Below, piece by piece: positions 6,897 to 14,420 of a DNA stretch of 18,006 bases. Positions within the stretch are counted from its first letter, which is position 1, and each line of letters opens with the position of its first letter. The stretch spans positions 1 to 18,006 of the forward strand of contig CAKUYZ010000032.1 in assembly GCA_934717675.1 (NCBI GenBank). The letters are read 5' to 3'. The DNA comes from an uncultured Bacteroidales bacterium. Lineage in GTDB: Bacteria > Bacteroidota > Bacteroidia > Bacteroidales > Marinilabiliaceae. The notes below the pieces were generated by a model. The model worked only from the letters and a program-made list of their open reading frames with translations. It was not told the DNA's origin and searched no databases. Both the position numbers and the translations under genes were made by a program.

Positions 6897-8291
6897 ATGA
6901 AACCATCACCTCAGCGCCACATCTTGGCCGCGGCGGCCATGCTGCTAGCCCAAATGTCGGTGGCGCAAAACAATGTGACATCAACGGAGCCAGACGCCCA
7001 CACGGGCGCCACCGCCGTGCAGAGGCAGGGCGCCACCGCTCAGCAAACGCGAGAGGCCGACTTCGAGAGCTACAACAAATTTCGCATCGGCGGCTATGGC
7101 GAGCTTGTGGCCTCCTTCCTAAACTACGGGCAGAACCGATTCTATGGCGGCACGGACAACAGCGACAAGCGGCGCACCATTGCCATGCCGCGCGTAGTCC
7201 TCGCTGGCGACTATCGATTCAATGCAGATTGGAACTTGGGCATGGAGATTGAGTTTGAGGCTGGCGGCGTTGGCATTGAGCAAGAACTGGAGAAGACTGA
7301 GAACCTGGAATATGAGACCGAGATGGAGAAAGGCGGCGAGGTGGCTTTGGAGCAGTTTCACCTCACCAGGCTCATTGGCCGCTCATTCAACATCCGAGCA
7401 GGGCACCAAATTGTGACAATCGGGCTTACGAACTCCCACCACGAGCCCATTAATTTTTTCGGCACTTCGCGGCCTGAGGGCGAGACCGTCATAATTCCAT
7501 CCACGTGGCATGAGACGGGTCTTTCGTTCTTCGGCGATTTTGGCCGGCGCAAGGCGTCCTTTAGCTACGAGGCCATGGTCGTGGCCGGCCTCAACCCCGA
7601 CGGCTTTGGTCGCGACAATTGGGTGGGCAGCGGCAAGCAAGGGCTCTTTGAGGTGGACAACTTCACGTCTCCCGCCTACGTGGGCCGCCTCAATTGGAAC
7701 GGCATCCGTGGCTTGAGGGTCGGGGCTTCCGCCTATTTTGTCAAAGACGTGACCAAGAATGCGGATAAGCCATATAAATATAGCAGCGTGGGAGCCTCTA
7801 AGCTTGTCATTTGGTCTTTTGATGCCCAGTACAAGAACCCCTACGTCACCATCCGCGCCAACTACATCAAGGGCAACCTTGAGAATGCCGCCAAAATCTC
7901 GGCGGTGACACTGGCTAGCAAATCGAGTTACCATCACGGTCAGGAACGACCAGTGGCGAAGAGCGCAGTGGCCTATGGCATCGAGGCTGGCGCGAATCTC
8001 AAAAACATATTCTATCGCGGTGGCCGCGGGCCTGTGTTCTACCCCTTCGCCCGCTACGAATATTACAACCCGCAGGAGGAGGCTGACAAGGGAGCCACGG
8101 TCGACGTGCGCTGCCAAGTGTCAAAATGGACAGCCGGCCTCAACTGGTTCGCGCTGCCCAACCTCGTGGTGAAGGCAGACTGGACAACCCGCCACATTGG
8201 CACAAGCGACCCGTTCGGTTCGTCGGACTATGCAGCAGAGAATGAGTTCTCTGTCGGAATCGCTTACGTCGGGTGGTTCGTCCGCAAATAG
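6897..8291 (+). CDS. Outer-membrane beta-barrel (porin-like) protein
   Basis: The 464-residue product starts with a signal peptide (MKPSPQRHILAAAAMLLAQM then SVAQ, likely cut near residue 24). Many alternating aromatic/polar strands follow, such as FRIGGYGELVASFLNY, FNIRAGHQIVTIGLT, LVIWSFDAQYKNPYVTIRANYIKG and EFSVGIAYVGWF, consistent with a barrel of the porin type. A His-containing segment near NSHHEPINFF is conspicuous. The frame is open back to 6759, but those residues would be translated from promoter sequence and would bury the signal peptide, so ATG 6897 is chosen. It leads the block, 56 bases before the imelysin gene. The cargo is unknown; iron or an iron complex is inferred only from the neighbours. 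The exact family could not be named. Confidence 0.8.
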   Translation: MKPSPQRHILAAAAMLLAQMSVAQNNVTSTEPDAHTGATAVQRQGATAQQTREADFESYNKFRIGGYGELVASFLNYGQNRFYGGTDNSDKRRTIAMPRVVLAGDYRFNADWNLGMEIEFEAGGVGIEQELEKTENLEYETEMEKGGEVALEQFHLTRLIGRSFNIRAGHQIVTIGLTNSHHEPINFFGTSRPEGETVIIPSTWHETGLSFFGDFGRRKASFSYEAMVVAGLNPDGFGRDNWVGSGKQGLFEVDNFTSPAYVGRLNWNGIRGLRVGASAYFVKDVTKNADKPYKYSSVGASKLVIWSFDAQYKNPYVTIRANYIKGNLENAAKISAVTLASKSSYHHGQERPVAKSAVAYGIEAGANLKNIFYRGGRGPVFYPFARYEYYNPQEEADKGATVDVRCQVSKWTAGLNWFALPNLVVKADWTTRHIGTSDPFGSSDYAAENEFSVGIAYVGWFVRK

Positions 8292-8347
8292 AATATCATT
8301 CTAAAAGGACATAAACGCACTAACACAAAAACAAACTTCAGAGACAA

Positions 8348-9502
8348 ATGAACAAAAAGTTTCTCTCCTTTGCGGCCATCGCAGCCTGCATGACGCTCTC
8401 GTTCACCGCCTGCGATGACGATGACAAGAACAACGGCAAAAACGACAACGGGGGCGATCCCGATGTTGCGGTCGACCTTGATTGCACGGCAGACAACGTC
8501 AAGAGCTGGGGCAACTATATGAAGATTGTCGCAAAGCTCCTTGTTGACGACGCCACCACCCTCAATGACAAGTGGACAACCTCCACGGAGTATGAGGGCG
8601 GTACGAGCTACGCCAACTACTTCAAGTCAAGAGACGGCCTTGAGGCCGCCGAAGAGATCGTTGATGGCTGCAACGACATTGCCAACGAGGTGGGCGAGGC
8701 CAAGATTGGCGACCCGCTCAACCTCTACAACAGTGGCGAGACCACCAAGGCGCTCTACGCCGTTGAGTCGTGGTACAGTTGGCACTCTCGTGACGACTAC
8801 AGCAACAACATCCTCTCCGTCCGCAACTCCTACTTCGGCACCCTCGACGGCACCGTGAGCGAGAAGTCTCTCTCCGCAGCCGTGAAGGCCGTCAACGCCG
8901 AGCTGGACGCAAAAATGGTGAGCGAGATCAAGGCTGCTTATGATGCCATCCTGGCGATACCTCAGCCTTTCCGCAACAACATCAACAGCCCCGAGGCCCT
9001 GGCTGCCCAGCAGGCATGCAACACTCTGGCCGAGAGCCTGACCAGCGACCTCAAGGGCGCACTGGAGAAGATTAACAAAAACACACTGAAGGAGGCCGTT
9101 GCCAACTATGTTGACGCTGTCGTCGTCCCGACCTACGCCAACTTGAAGAAAGGCAACGAGGCTCTCAAGGCCGCGGTTGACGCTTTCGCGGCGAACCCGT
9201 CAGACGACGCATTTGAGGATTGCGCCCAAGCTTGGCTTGACGCACGCCAGCCTTGGGAGACGAGCGAGGCGTTCCTCTTCGGCCCCGTTGGCGACCTTGG
9301 ACTCGACCCCAATATGGACTCTTGGCCTCTGGACCAGAACGGCATCTACAACGTGCTGACATCTGGCAAGTATGAGGATCTCAACTGGAGCGGCGACTTC
9401 GATGAGGACAATGACGACATCGCCAAGGCGCAGGCCCTCCGCGGTTTCCACACTCTGGAGTACCTCATCTTCAAGGATGGCAAGGCACGCACCATCAAAT
9501 AG
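8348..9502 (+). CDS. Imelysin-family lipoprotein, circularly permuted type (putative iron uptake)
   Basis: The signal peptide ends in a lipobox with Cys22 (LSFTAC), followed directly by DDDDK, like the Bacteroidota surface-lipoprotein export signal. The hallmark GxHxxE motif is GFHTLE with Gly366, His368 and Glu371, only about 15 residues from the C terminus. The segments that normally precede it, AWLDARQPWETSEAFLFGP (295-313) and SWPLDQNGI (325-333), also lie in the last third. This order fits the permuted topology described for a Bacteroides ovatus imelysin-like protein. A very acidic loop (FDEDNDD, 351-357) sits just before the motif. Imelysins were once classed as M75 peptidases but structures argue against protease activity, and they are associated with iron uptake. 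Role here: likely metal or haem binding at the cell surface. Confidence 0.9.
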   Translation: MNKKFLSFAAIAACMTLSFTACDDDDKNNGKNDNGGDPDVAVDLDCTADNVKSWGNYMKIVAKLLVDDATTLNDKWTTSTEYEGGTSYANYFKSRDGLEAAEEIVDGCNDIANEVGEAKIGDPLNLYNSGETTKALYAVESWYSWHSRDDYSNNILSVRNSYFGTLDGTVSEKSLSAAVKAVNAELDAKMVSEIKAAYDAILAIPQPFRNNINSPEALAAQQACNTLAESLTSDLKGALEKINKNTLKEAVANYVDAVVVPTYANLKKGNEALKAAVDAFAANPSDDAFEDCAQAWLDARQPWETSEAFLFGPVGDLGLDPNMDSWPLDQNGIYNVLTSGKYEDLNWSGDFDEDNDDIAKAQALRGFHTLEYLIFKDGKARTIK

Positions 9503-9519
9503 AAGATACTCCCTAAATA

Positions 9520-9548
9520 AATGACAACGGACTGAAATAGTTGTCATT
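9520..9548 (+). other. Intercistronic hairpin 1 (imelysin to di-haem gene)
   Basis: A 9-bp perfect stem (9520-9528 with 9540-9548) has an 11-base loop, 17 bases after the imelysin stop. No T-run follows directly, so it is not a classical terminator. It may stabilise the upstream mRNA. Confidence 0.55.
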
Positions 9549-9556
9549 CACACTTG

Positions 9557-9589
9557 GTGAAGGAAGAGATGCAAATCCTCTTCCTTCAC
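9557..9589 (+). other. Intercistronic hairpin 2 (possible attenuator or mRNA 3'-end stabiliser)
   Basis: A perfect 12-bp stem (9557-9568 with 9578-9589) has a 9-base loop, and ends 37 bases before the di-haem gene start. The nearest T-run (TGTTTTTG) begins about 14 bases after the stem, too far for a standard terminator. Partial termination or differential mRNA stability within the block is plausible. Confidence 0.6.
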
Positions 9590-9626
9590 ATTGTGCTGTA
9601 AATGTTTTTGTGTAAGAGAAATGAAT

Positions 9627-11171
9627 ATGAAGACAAGACACCTGCCCCTGGCTCTCGCCCCTCTGGCGCTGCTTGCCCTGGCCTCTTGCGAGGAAGACTC
9701 CGAGGGGCTGGACGGCTTCTGCATGGAGCATTCGAGAGACTTGGAGCAGTATCACCTCTCGGCTGGGACGTCGACCATCTTCTACAACTCCAGCAAGGCG
9801 TATGACGTTGACGCGGAGTGGCTCACTGGTAAATATGCGGCTCGTTTTCAAGCCGGCAACCGCCTCTACGACAATGTGACGGACAACTACGGCCCTGTCT
9901 ATGGCGGTTATTCGTGCGCCTCGTGCCATATGAACGCGGGGCGAACCTCTCCAAGCGTATGGAACCAAGTGGGCACAGACCCCGACGGCACGCCCGTCTA
10001 TGGCTCCGGCACCAATGGAATGTCCGCGATGCTGGTCTATGTGGCACGCAAGAACGGGGTCTTCTTCCAGGGCTACGGGCGCGTGCTCCACGACCAGTCA
10101 ATATATGGAGTGACGCCAGAGGGCAAGTTGGAAGTCCGCTATGACTATGAGGCCGGCACATTTCCCGACGGGCAACCTTATGAGCTGGCGCACCCGAACT
10201 ACACCGTGGTGAAATGGTACAAGAAGATGTGGGACAGCGTGAAGAAGGACTCTGTGGAGATTAAACCAGAAGACCTTTTCTGCTCAGTCCGCATTCCTTT
10301 GCGCCACGTTGGCATGGGGCAGATGATGGCCTTGGACCGCAGCGAGATCGAGAGGCTGGCGGCGCAGAGCAACTATCCCGAATATGGCATATCGGGGCGG
10401 TGCAACTACGTGACAGAAAAAGGCGTGCGGAGCGTAGGCCTGTCTGGCAACAAGGCGCAGCACCTTGACCTGACGGTGGAGCTGGGTTTCTCCAGTGACA
10501 TGGGCGCGACCAACTCACGCTACCCGGAAGAGGTGTGCGAGGGACAGAGCCAGATGACCGAAGGCTCCATGATGGGGCTCACCTATGACAAGCTGGACGT
10601 CTCGGCCGAAGACATGGAGAACGTCGACCTCTACATGCACAGCCTCGGCGTGCCGGCTCGCAGGAAAGGCAGCACCACTGCGAACGTGACGCTGACCAAG
10701 AGCGACGGCACCACAGAGACCATGACGGAGCGAGAGGCCGTGGAGAGGGGCGAGAAGATGTTCTACCAGGCCAAATGCCACTTGTGCCACGTCACCACAC
10801 TGCACACTCGCCCTCGCGGAGCCACGCTGCTTTGCGGCACGGAGCTCCCTTGGCTGGGCTCGCAGACCATCCACCCATATTCTGACTACTTGCTCCACGA
10901 CATGGGCTCTGAAATAATGGGCGTGGGTCTCAATGACAACTACACGAGCGGACTGGCCCGCGGCAATGAGTGGCGCACCACGCCTCTGTGGGGCATCGGA
11001 CTGCAGCAAAAGGTGAACGGCCACACATTTTTCCTCCACGATGGCAGGGCGCGCAACCTGACCGAGGCCATACTGTGGCACGGAGGCGAGGGCGAGGCCT
11101 CGAAAAACCTCTTCAAGAAAATGGACAGGGCTGATCGCGAAGCCCTGATCAAATTCCTAGAGTCGCTCTAG
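9627..11171 (+). CDS. Di-haem oxidoreductase lipoprotein (DUF1111/COG3488 family)
   Basis: The 514-residue product has a lipoprotein signal (LLALASC, Cys21) followed by EEDSE. Two c-type haem motifs are present: CASCH at 97-101 (context YGGYSCASCHMNAGR) and CHLCH at 384-388. The C-terminal region carries typical family blocks: YSDYLLHDMG, EWRTTPLWGIG, FLHDGRARNLTEAILWHGGE and a final FLESL. The family resembles di-haem cytochrome c peroxidases and has been called predicted thiol oxidoreductase; its substrate is not established. The start is ATG 9627, six bases after a purine-rich AAGAGAA; the in-frame ATG 9621 is equally possible. The open frame back to 9591 (TTG) overlaps the hairpin region and is rejected. 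Haem attachment would rely on CcsBA encoded downstream. A partner of the imelysin in iron redox chemistry is inferred from linkage. Confidence 0.92.
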   Translation: MKTRHLPLALAPLALLALASCEEDSEGLDGFCMEHSRDLEQYHLSAGTSTIFYNSSKAYDVDAEWLTGKYAARFQAGNRLYDNVTDNYGPVYGGYSCASCHMNAGRTSPSVWNQVGTDPDGTPVYGSGTNGMSAMLVYVARKNGVFFQGYGRVLHDQSIYGVTPEGKLEVRYDYEAGTFPDGQPYELAHPNYTVVKWYKKMWDSVKKDSVEIKPEDLFCSVRIPLRHVGMGQMMALDRSEIERLAAQSNYPEYGISGRCNYVTEKGVRSVGLSGNKAQHLDLTVELGFSSDMGATNSRYPEEVCEGQSQMTEGSMMGLTYDKLDVSAEDMENVDLYMHSLGVPARRKGSTTANVTLTKSDGTTETMTEREAVERGEKMFYQAKCHLCHVTTLHTRPRGATLLCGTELPWLGSQTIHPYSDYLLHDMGSEIMGVGLNDNYTSGLARGNEWRTTPLWGIGLQQKVNGHTFFLHDGRARNLTEAILWHGGEGEASKNLFKKMDRADREALIKFLESL

Positions 11172-11221
11172 GGTAAATTACAGAACCAGAATTCACTAAC
11201 CCATCATAACACAGAAAGGCA

Positions 11222-12460
11222 ATGAAACCACTATACCTGGCGGCCGTGGCCGCAATGGCGTCTCAAACGATTATGGCGCAAGACGGCGAGACGACAATGA
11301 CGGAGGCGCGGCAATTCGACGCCGAGAACGGCGTGGTCACCATAGGCAGCGACCGTATGTTCCAGATTGAGAGCGCGAACAAGATGTTCTCTTTCAAGCC
11401 ATACCTGATGCTCCAGACCACGGCGAACTATAACTATTATGATGACGAGGGACTCGATAAGGCATATAACCAAGACAATGTCGCCAACTCTGGCTTCGCC
11501 ATCCCATACGCCGTGCTGGGCTTCACGGGCAAGGCCTTCAACCACATCACATATAACCTCTCCATCAACGCGGCGGCATCGGGCGCGGGCATCCTTCAGC
11601 AGGCGTGGTTTGACGTCAAGGTGAACAACGGGTTTGCCGTGCGTGTCGGCAAGTTCAAGACGCCATTCTCCAGCGCCTACCTCACCACCCTGGGCGAGAC
11701 GCTGATGCCCGTCTTGCCCGTCTCCCTCACGGCGCAAACCATCATGCCCTACTCTCTCAATGCAGTCTGCCCAAAGATAGGCACCGGTTTCGACCTCGGC
11801 GTCATGTTCCATGGCAATTTCTGCCCGCAAATGGGCTACGAGGTAGGCTTCTTCAACGGCACGGGCTCTGGCTCCAACAGCGCGACAAAGACGTTGTCTG
11901 ACGATTGGCACATTCCCTCACTGCTCTATGCCGCTCGCTTGGCGTGGACCCCGTTTGGAGCCATGCCGCGCACGCAAGGCAACGCCAAGCTCCTGAATGA
12001 AAACAAGCTAGAGGTGGCTCTATCTGGCAGTATCAACGTGGAGAGCGAGAGTGAGAGCACCAACGACACACGCGCAGGGCTTGAGGTGTCTTACCTCCAC
12101 AACCGCCTCTACCTGGCCTGCGAGGCATACCTGATGCACGTCGGCTTCACCGACAGGCAGAAGATAGACGAGACATACAACTACTGGGGCGGCTACGTCC
12201 AGGCCGGCTATTTCGTGCACCGCCTTTGGCAGGTGACCGCGCGATATGACTTCTATGACCGCAACGGCACAAAGAAAGACGGACTGCTCAACAGCCCCGC
12301 CGTTGGGTTCAACCACTTCATTCGCAACAGCGGACTCAAGCTCTCCGCCATGTATCAGTTCATTGGCCGCACGGGGCATGAGACGCAGCTAGACCGCGAC
12401 AATGACGACCTGGGCGTGGCCAAGCACAGCGCGTGCGTCATGCTCCAATACACATTCTAG
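11222..12460 (+). CDS. Outer-membrane porin (Porin_O_P/OprP-like)
   Basis: The 412-residue product has a signal peptide (MKPLYLAAVAAMASQTIMAQ) and porin traits: an early strand FKPYLMLQTTANYNYY, the characteristic VRVGKFKTPFSSAYLTT segment seen in phosphate-selective-porin-like proteins, many amphipathic strands, and a C-terminal aromatic end (CVMLQYTF) typical of barrel insertion signals. It starts 51 bases after the di-haem gene, with AAAGG close to the ATG. Bacteroidota members of this family are often paired with uptake systems for anions or metals, so the solute is unknown. It is not obviously a duplicate of the first barrel protein of the block. Confidence 0.85.
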   Translation: MKPLYLAAVAAMASQTIMAQDGETTMTEARQFDAENGVVTIGSDRMFQIESANKMFSFKPYLMLQTTANYNYYDDEGLDKAYNQDNVANSGFAIPYAVLGFTGKAFNHITYNLSINAAASGAGILQQAWFDVKVNNGFAVRVGKFKTPFSSAYLTTLGETLMPVLPVSLTAQTIMPYSLNAVCPKIGTGFDLGVMFHGNFCPQMGYEVGFFNGTGSGSNSATKTLSDDWHIPSLLYAARLAWTPFGAMPRTQGNAKLLNENKLEVALSGSINVESESESTNDTRAGLEVSYLHNRLYLACEAYLMHVGFTDRQKIDETYNYWGGYVQAGYFVHRLWQVTARYDFYDRNGTKKDGLLNSPAVGFNHFIRNSGLKLSAMYQFIGRTGHETQLDRDNDDLGVAKHSACVMLQYTF

Positions 12461-12479
12461 TCTTTCCGCACAGTAACAT

Positions 12480-13214
12480 ATGGCTGTTATGAAAAAGGCA
12501 ATGACTATGTTGGCTCCCGTGGCGGCGCTTCTTATGGCATGTGATGACGGCAGCGTGACAGACCCCGTCTATACCGATGACACCAAGACGTTTGCCGTGG
12601 AAGTCAGAGGCACGTTCCACGGCCTGAGCCAATGGGGCGACGGGCTGTCTCTCGCCCTGGCGGGATATGACGGCGAGAGCCGATACTCGACCATACAGAA
12701 AAACCTGCCACAGACGGAAGATAAGGGCATGGCCGACACCATTAGTTTGAGCAAGATTCCCTCTTCCACCAAGACCATTGAGATTGCCGTGGCTAACAAC
12801 TTGCGCCAAAAAGTGGCCTCGCTCTTCTCTTATGAGATTCCTGAAGACCAACATCCCGACGATGTCATAGAGCTTGACCTCGGCGATATTGACGCCTCTA
12901 TGTTTGGGGCAGTAGACAAGGCTGTTTTCCAAGGTCTTAGCTGCGCCCAATGTCATCAGGGGGTCACGCCGCCAGCTGGGTTGGACTTGACGACGGCCAA
13001 CGCCTGGGCTGCGCTCGTCAACCATCAGTCTGCGAAAGAGCCGGGCCAGACCCTTGTGAAGCCGGGCGACGCCAACGGCAGTTTCCTCGTCAAGGTCATA
13101 ACGGACGGGGACGACAACGTCCATTACTCCCACCCCGGCCTCTTTGTGGAGGACGACGCCAAGCCTCTGCTCACACTCATAAAAGCGTGGATTGACGGCG
13201 GGGCGAAAAAGTGA
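12480..13214 (+). CDS. Mono-haem c-type cytochrome-like lipoprotein
   Basis: The 244-residue product has a lipobox at ALLMAC (Cys21) followed by DDGS. Residues about 35-140 form a beta-rich domain of unknown type. A C-terminal haem domain starts at FQGLSCAQCHQGVTPP (CAQCH 155-159) and ends in LIKAWIDGGAKK, as in planctomycete-type cytochrome domains. No methionine occurs after CAQCH, so a methionine axial ligand is excluded; His residues in VNHQS or HYSHP are candidates for bis-His ligation. The ATG at 12489 (MKKAMTM) is an equally good start. The gene lies 19 bases after the porin. It is probably an electron-transfer partner of the di-haem protein and depends on CcsBA for haem attachment; the partner assignment is inferred. 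Confidence 0.8.
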   Translation: MAVMKKAMTMLAPVAALLMACDDGSVTDPVYTDDTKTFAVEVRGTFHGLSQWGDGLSLALAGYDGESRYSTIQKNLPQTEDKGMADTISLSKIPSSTKTIEIAVANNLRQKVASLFSYEIPEDQHPDDVIELDLGDIDASMFGAVDKAVFQGLSCAQCHQGVTPPAGLDLTTANAWAALVNHQSAKEPGQTLVKPGDANGSFLVKVITDGDDNVHYSHPGLFVEDDAKPLLTLIKAWIDGGAKK

Positions 13215-13270
13215 CACATTCATTAAGGCAACAACACACCATATATTTCAAACACATACCCACAGGCACC

Positions 13271-14416
13271 ATGGACAAGAGACAATTCAGCAAACACGAG
13301 TGGCAAGACACTGGCGCGCGCGTTGAAATTTCAGATTTTGAGCCCGATGGCGGCGTGAGTGAATACCATGCCATCATCCACATTGAGCCGCGCGGAGAGA
13401 TTTTCACAGACCAATACGCCCGCCTGCTGCGCGCCGAAGAGGCCTTGCTCTCCTTGCCCCAGTTCAGTGGCGCAAGCGTGGTCTTCAAACGCTACTTCCT
13501 CTCCGATGCCTGCAACCAAGTGCCGCTCATGACCGACCTTGGGGACTCGAGCGTCTCTTTCATACAGCAACCGCCATTAGATGGCAGCAAAGTGGCCCTA
13601 TGGGTCTACCTGCAAAAGGGCGTGGAGCTGCGCTGTGAAGATGGCGTGATCGTTGTGGATCACAACGGCTACCGCCAGTTATGGAAGATGGGCATGACGA
13701 GCAACCTTGGCGACTCTGCCACGCAGACGCGCACCCTGCTGGAGCAGTATGAGGCCATGCTCGCACGCTACGGAGCCACAATCGAGGCCAACAGCATCCG
13801 CACATGGTTCTATGTCCGCGACGTGGACACCCAATATGCGGGCATGGTGAGGGCGCGCAAAGAAAATTTCGAGGCCAATGGGCTGACACCTCACACGCAC
13901 TACATATCCTCCACCGGAATTGGCGGACTGCCGGCCGACCCCAAGGCCATAATCCAGCTCGGCACGTTCTCGTTGCTCGGCTTCAAACCCGAACAGCAAC
14001 GCTACCTCTACGCCCTGAGCCACCTCAACAAGACCATTGAGTATGGCGTCACTTTTGAGCGCGGGACGCTGATGGAGTATGGAGACCGCGGCCACATCTT
14101 CATCTCCGGCACCGCGTCAATAGACAACAAGGGCAACGTCCTCTACGTTGGCGACATACGCCGTCAGACCATGAGGATGTGGGAGAATGTGGAGAAACTG
14201 CTCGAGGAGGGTGGCATGACAATGGACGACATTATGCAAATTGTCGTCTACCTGCGCGACACGGCGGACTACGACATAGTGAGCCACATGTTTGCGGAGC
14301 GGTTTCCCGCCACGCCCTATGTGCTCACTCTCGCGCCCGTCTGCCGCCCGTCGTGGCTCATTGAGATGGAGTGCATAGCCGTTGACGGTCGTCGCACTCG
14401 GTTTGTCAACTTCTGA
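13271..14416 (+). CDS. Rid/YjgF-family protein with an additional N-terminal domain
   Basis: The 381-residue product (from ATG 13271) has a recognisable Rid/YjgF domain in its last 130 or so residues: RGHIFISGTASIDNKGNVLYVGDI, a helix with MWENVEKLLEEGGMTMDDIMQIVVYLRD, and the end TLAPVCRPSWLIEMECIAV. The N-terminal two thirds look related to, but diverged from, the same fold. RidA hydrolyses reactive enamine/imine intermediates. Here the active-site Arg (Arg105 of E. coli RidA) is not securely conserved; the Arg in CRPSW is shifted, so activity is uncertain. No signal peptide is seen, so it is probably cytoplasmic, unlike the neighbours. The GTG at 13211 overlaps the previous stop by 4 bases and would add 20 unconserved-looking residues; it remains an alternative. 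The stop lies 4 bases before ccsBA, implying co-translation. Confidence 0.75.
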   Translation: MDKRQFSKHEWQDTGARVEISDFEPDGGVSEYHAIIHIEPRGEIFTDQYARLLRAEEALLSLPQFSGASVVFKRYFLSDACNQVPLMTDLGDSSVSFIQQPPLDGSKVALWVYLQKGVELRCEDGVIVVDHNGYRQLWKMGMTSNLGDSATQTRTLLEQYEAMLARYGATIEANSIRTWFYVRDVDTQYAGMVRARKENFEANGLTPHTHYISSTGIGGLPADPKAIIQLGTFSLLGFKPEQQRYLYALSHLNKTIEYGVTFERGTLMEYGDRGHIFISGTASIDNKGNVLYVGDIRRQTMRMWENVEKLLEEGGMTMDDIMQIVVYLRDTADYDIVSHMFAERFPATPYVLTLAPVCRPSWLIEMECIAVDGRRTRFVNF

Positions 14417-14420
14417 GCCC

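Noticed and set aside
6712..6900. 62-codon frame ahead of the first barrel gene as a leader peptide
   Set aside because: It starts within the previous terminator and has no ribosome-binding signal or attenuator arrangement.
7383..8117. 244-codon minus-strand frame opposite the first barrel protein
   Set aside because: No start context or domain; the plus strand encodes a convincing outer-membrane protein.
9591..9626. Upstream extension of the di-haem protein from TTG 9591 (MCCKCFCVREMN)
   Set aside because: The Cys-rich stretch looked curious, but it lies just after a hairpin, uses a weak start, and would precede the lipoprotein signal peptide.
12438..13223. 261-codon minus-strand frame opposite the mono-haem gene
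   Set aside because: It covers the same bases as a protein with signal peptide and CXXCH motif, and its own translation shows no family traits.
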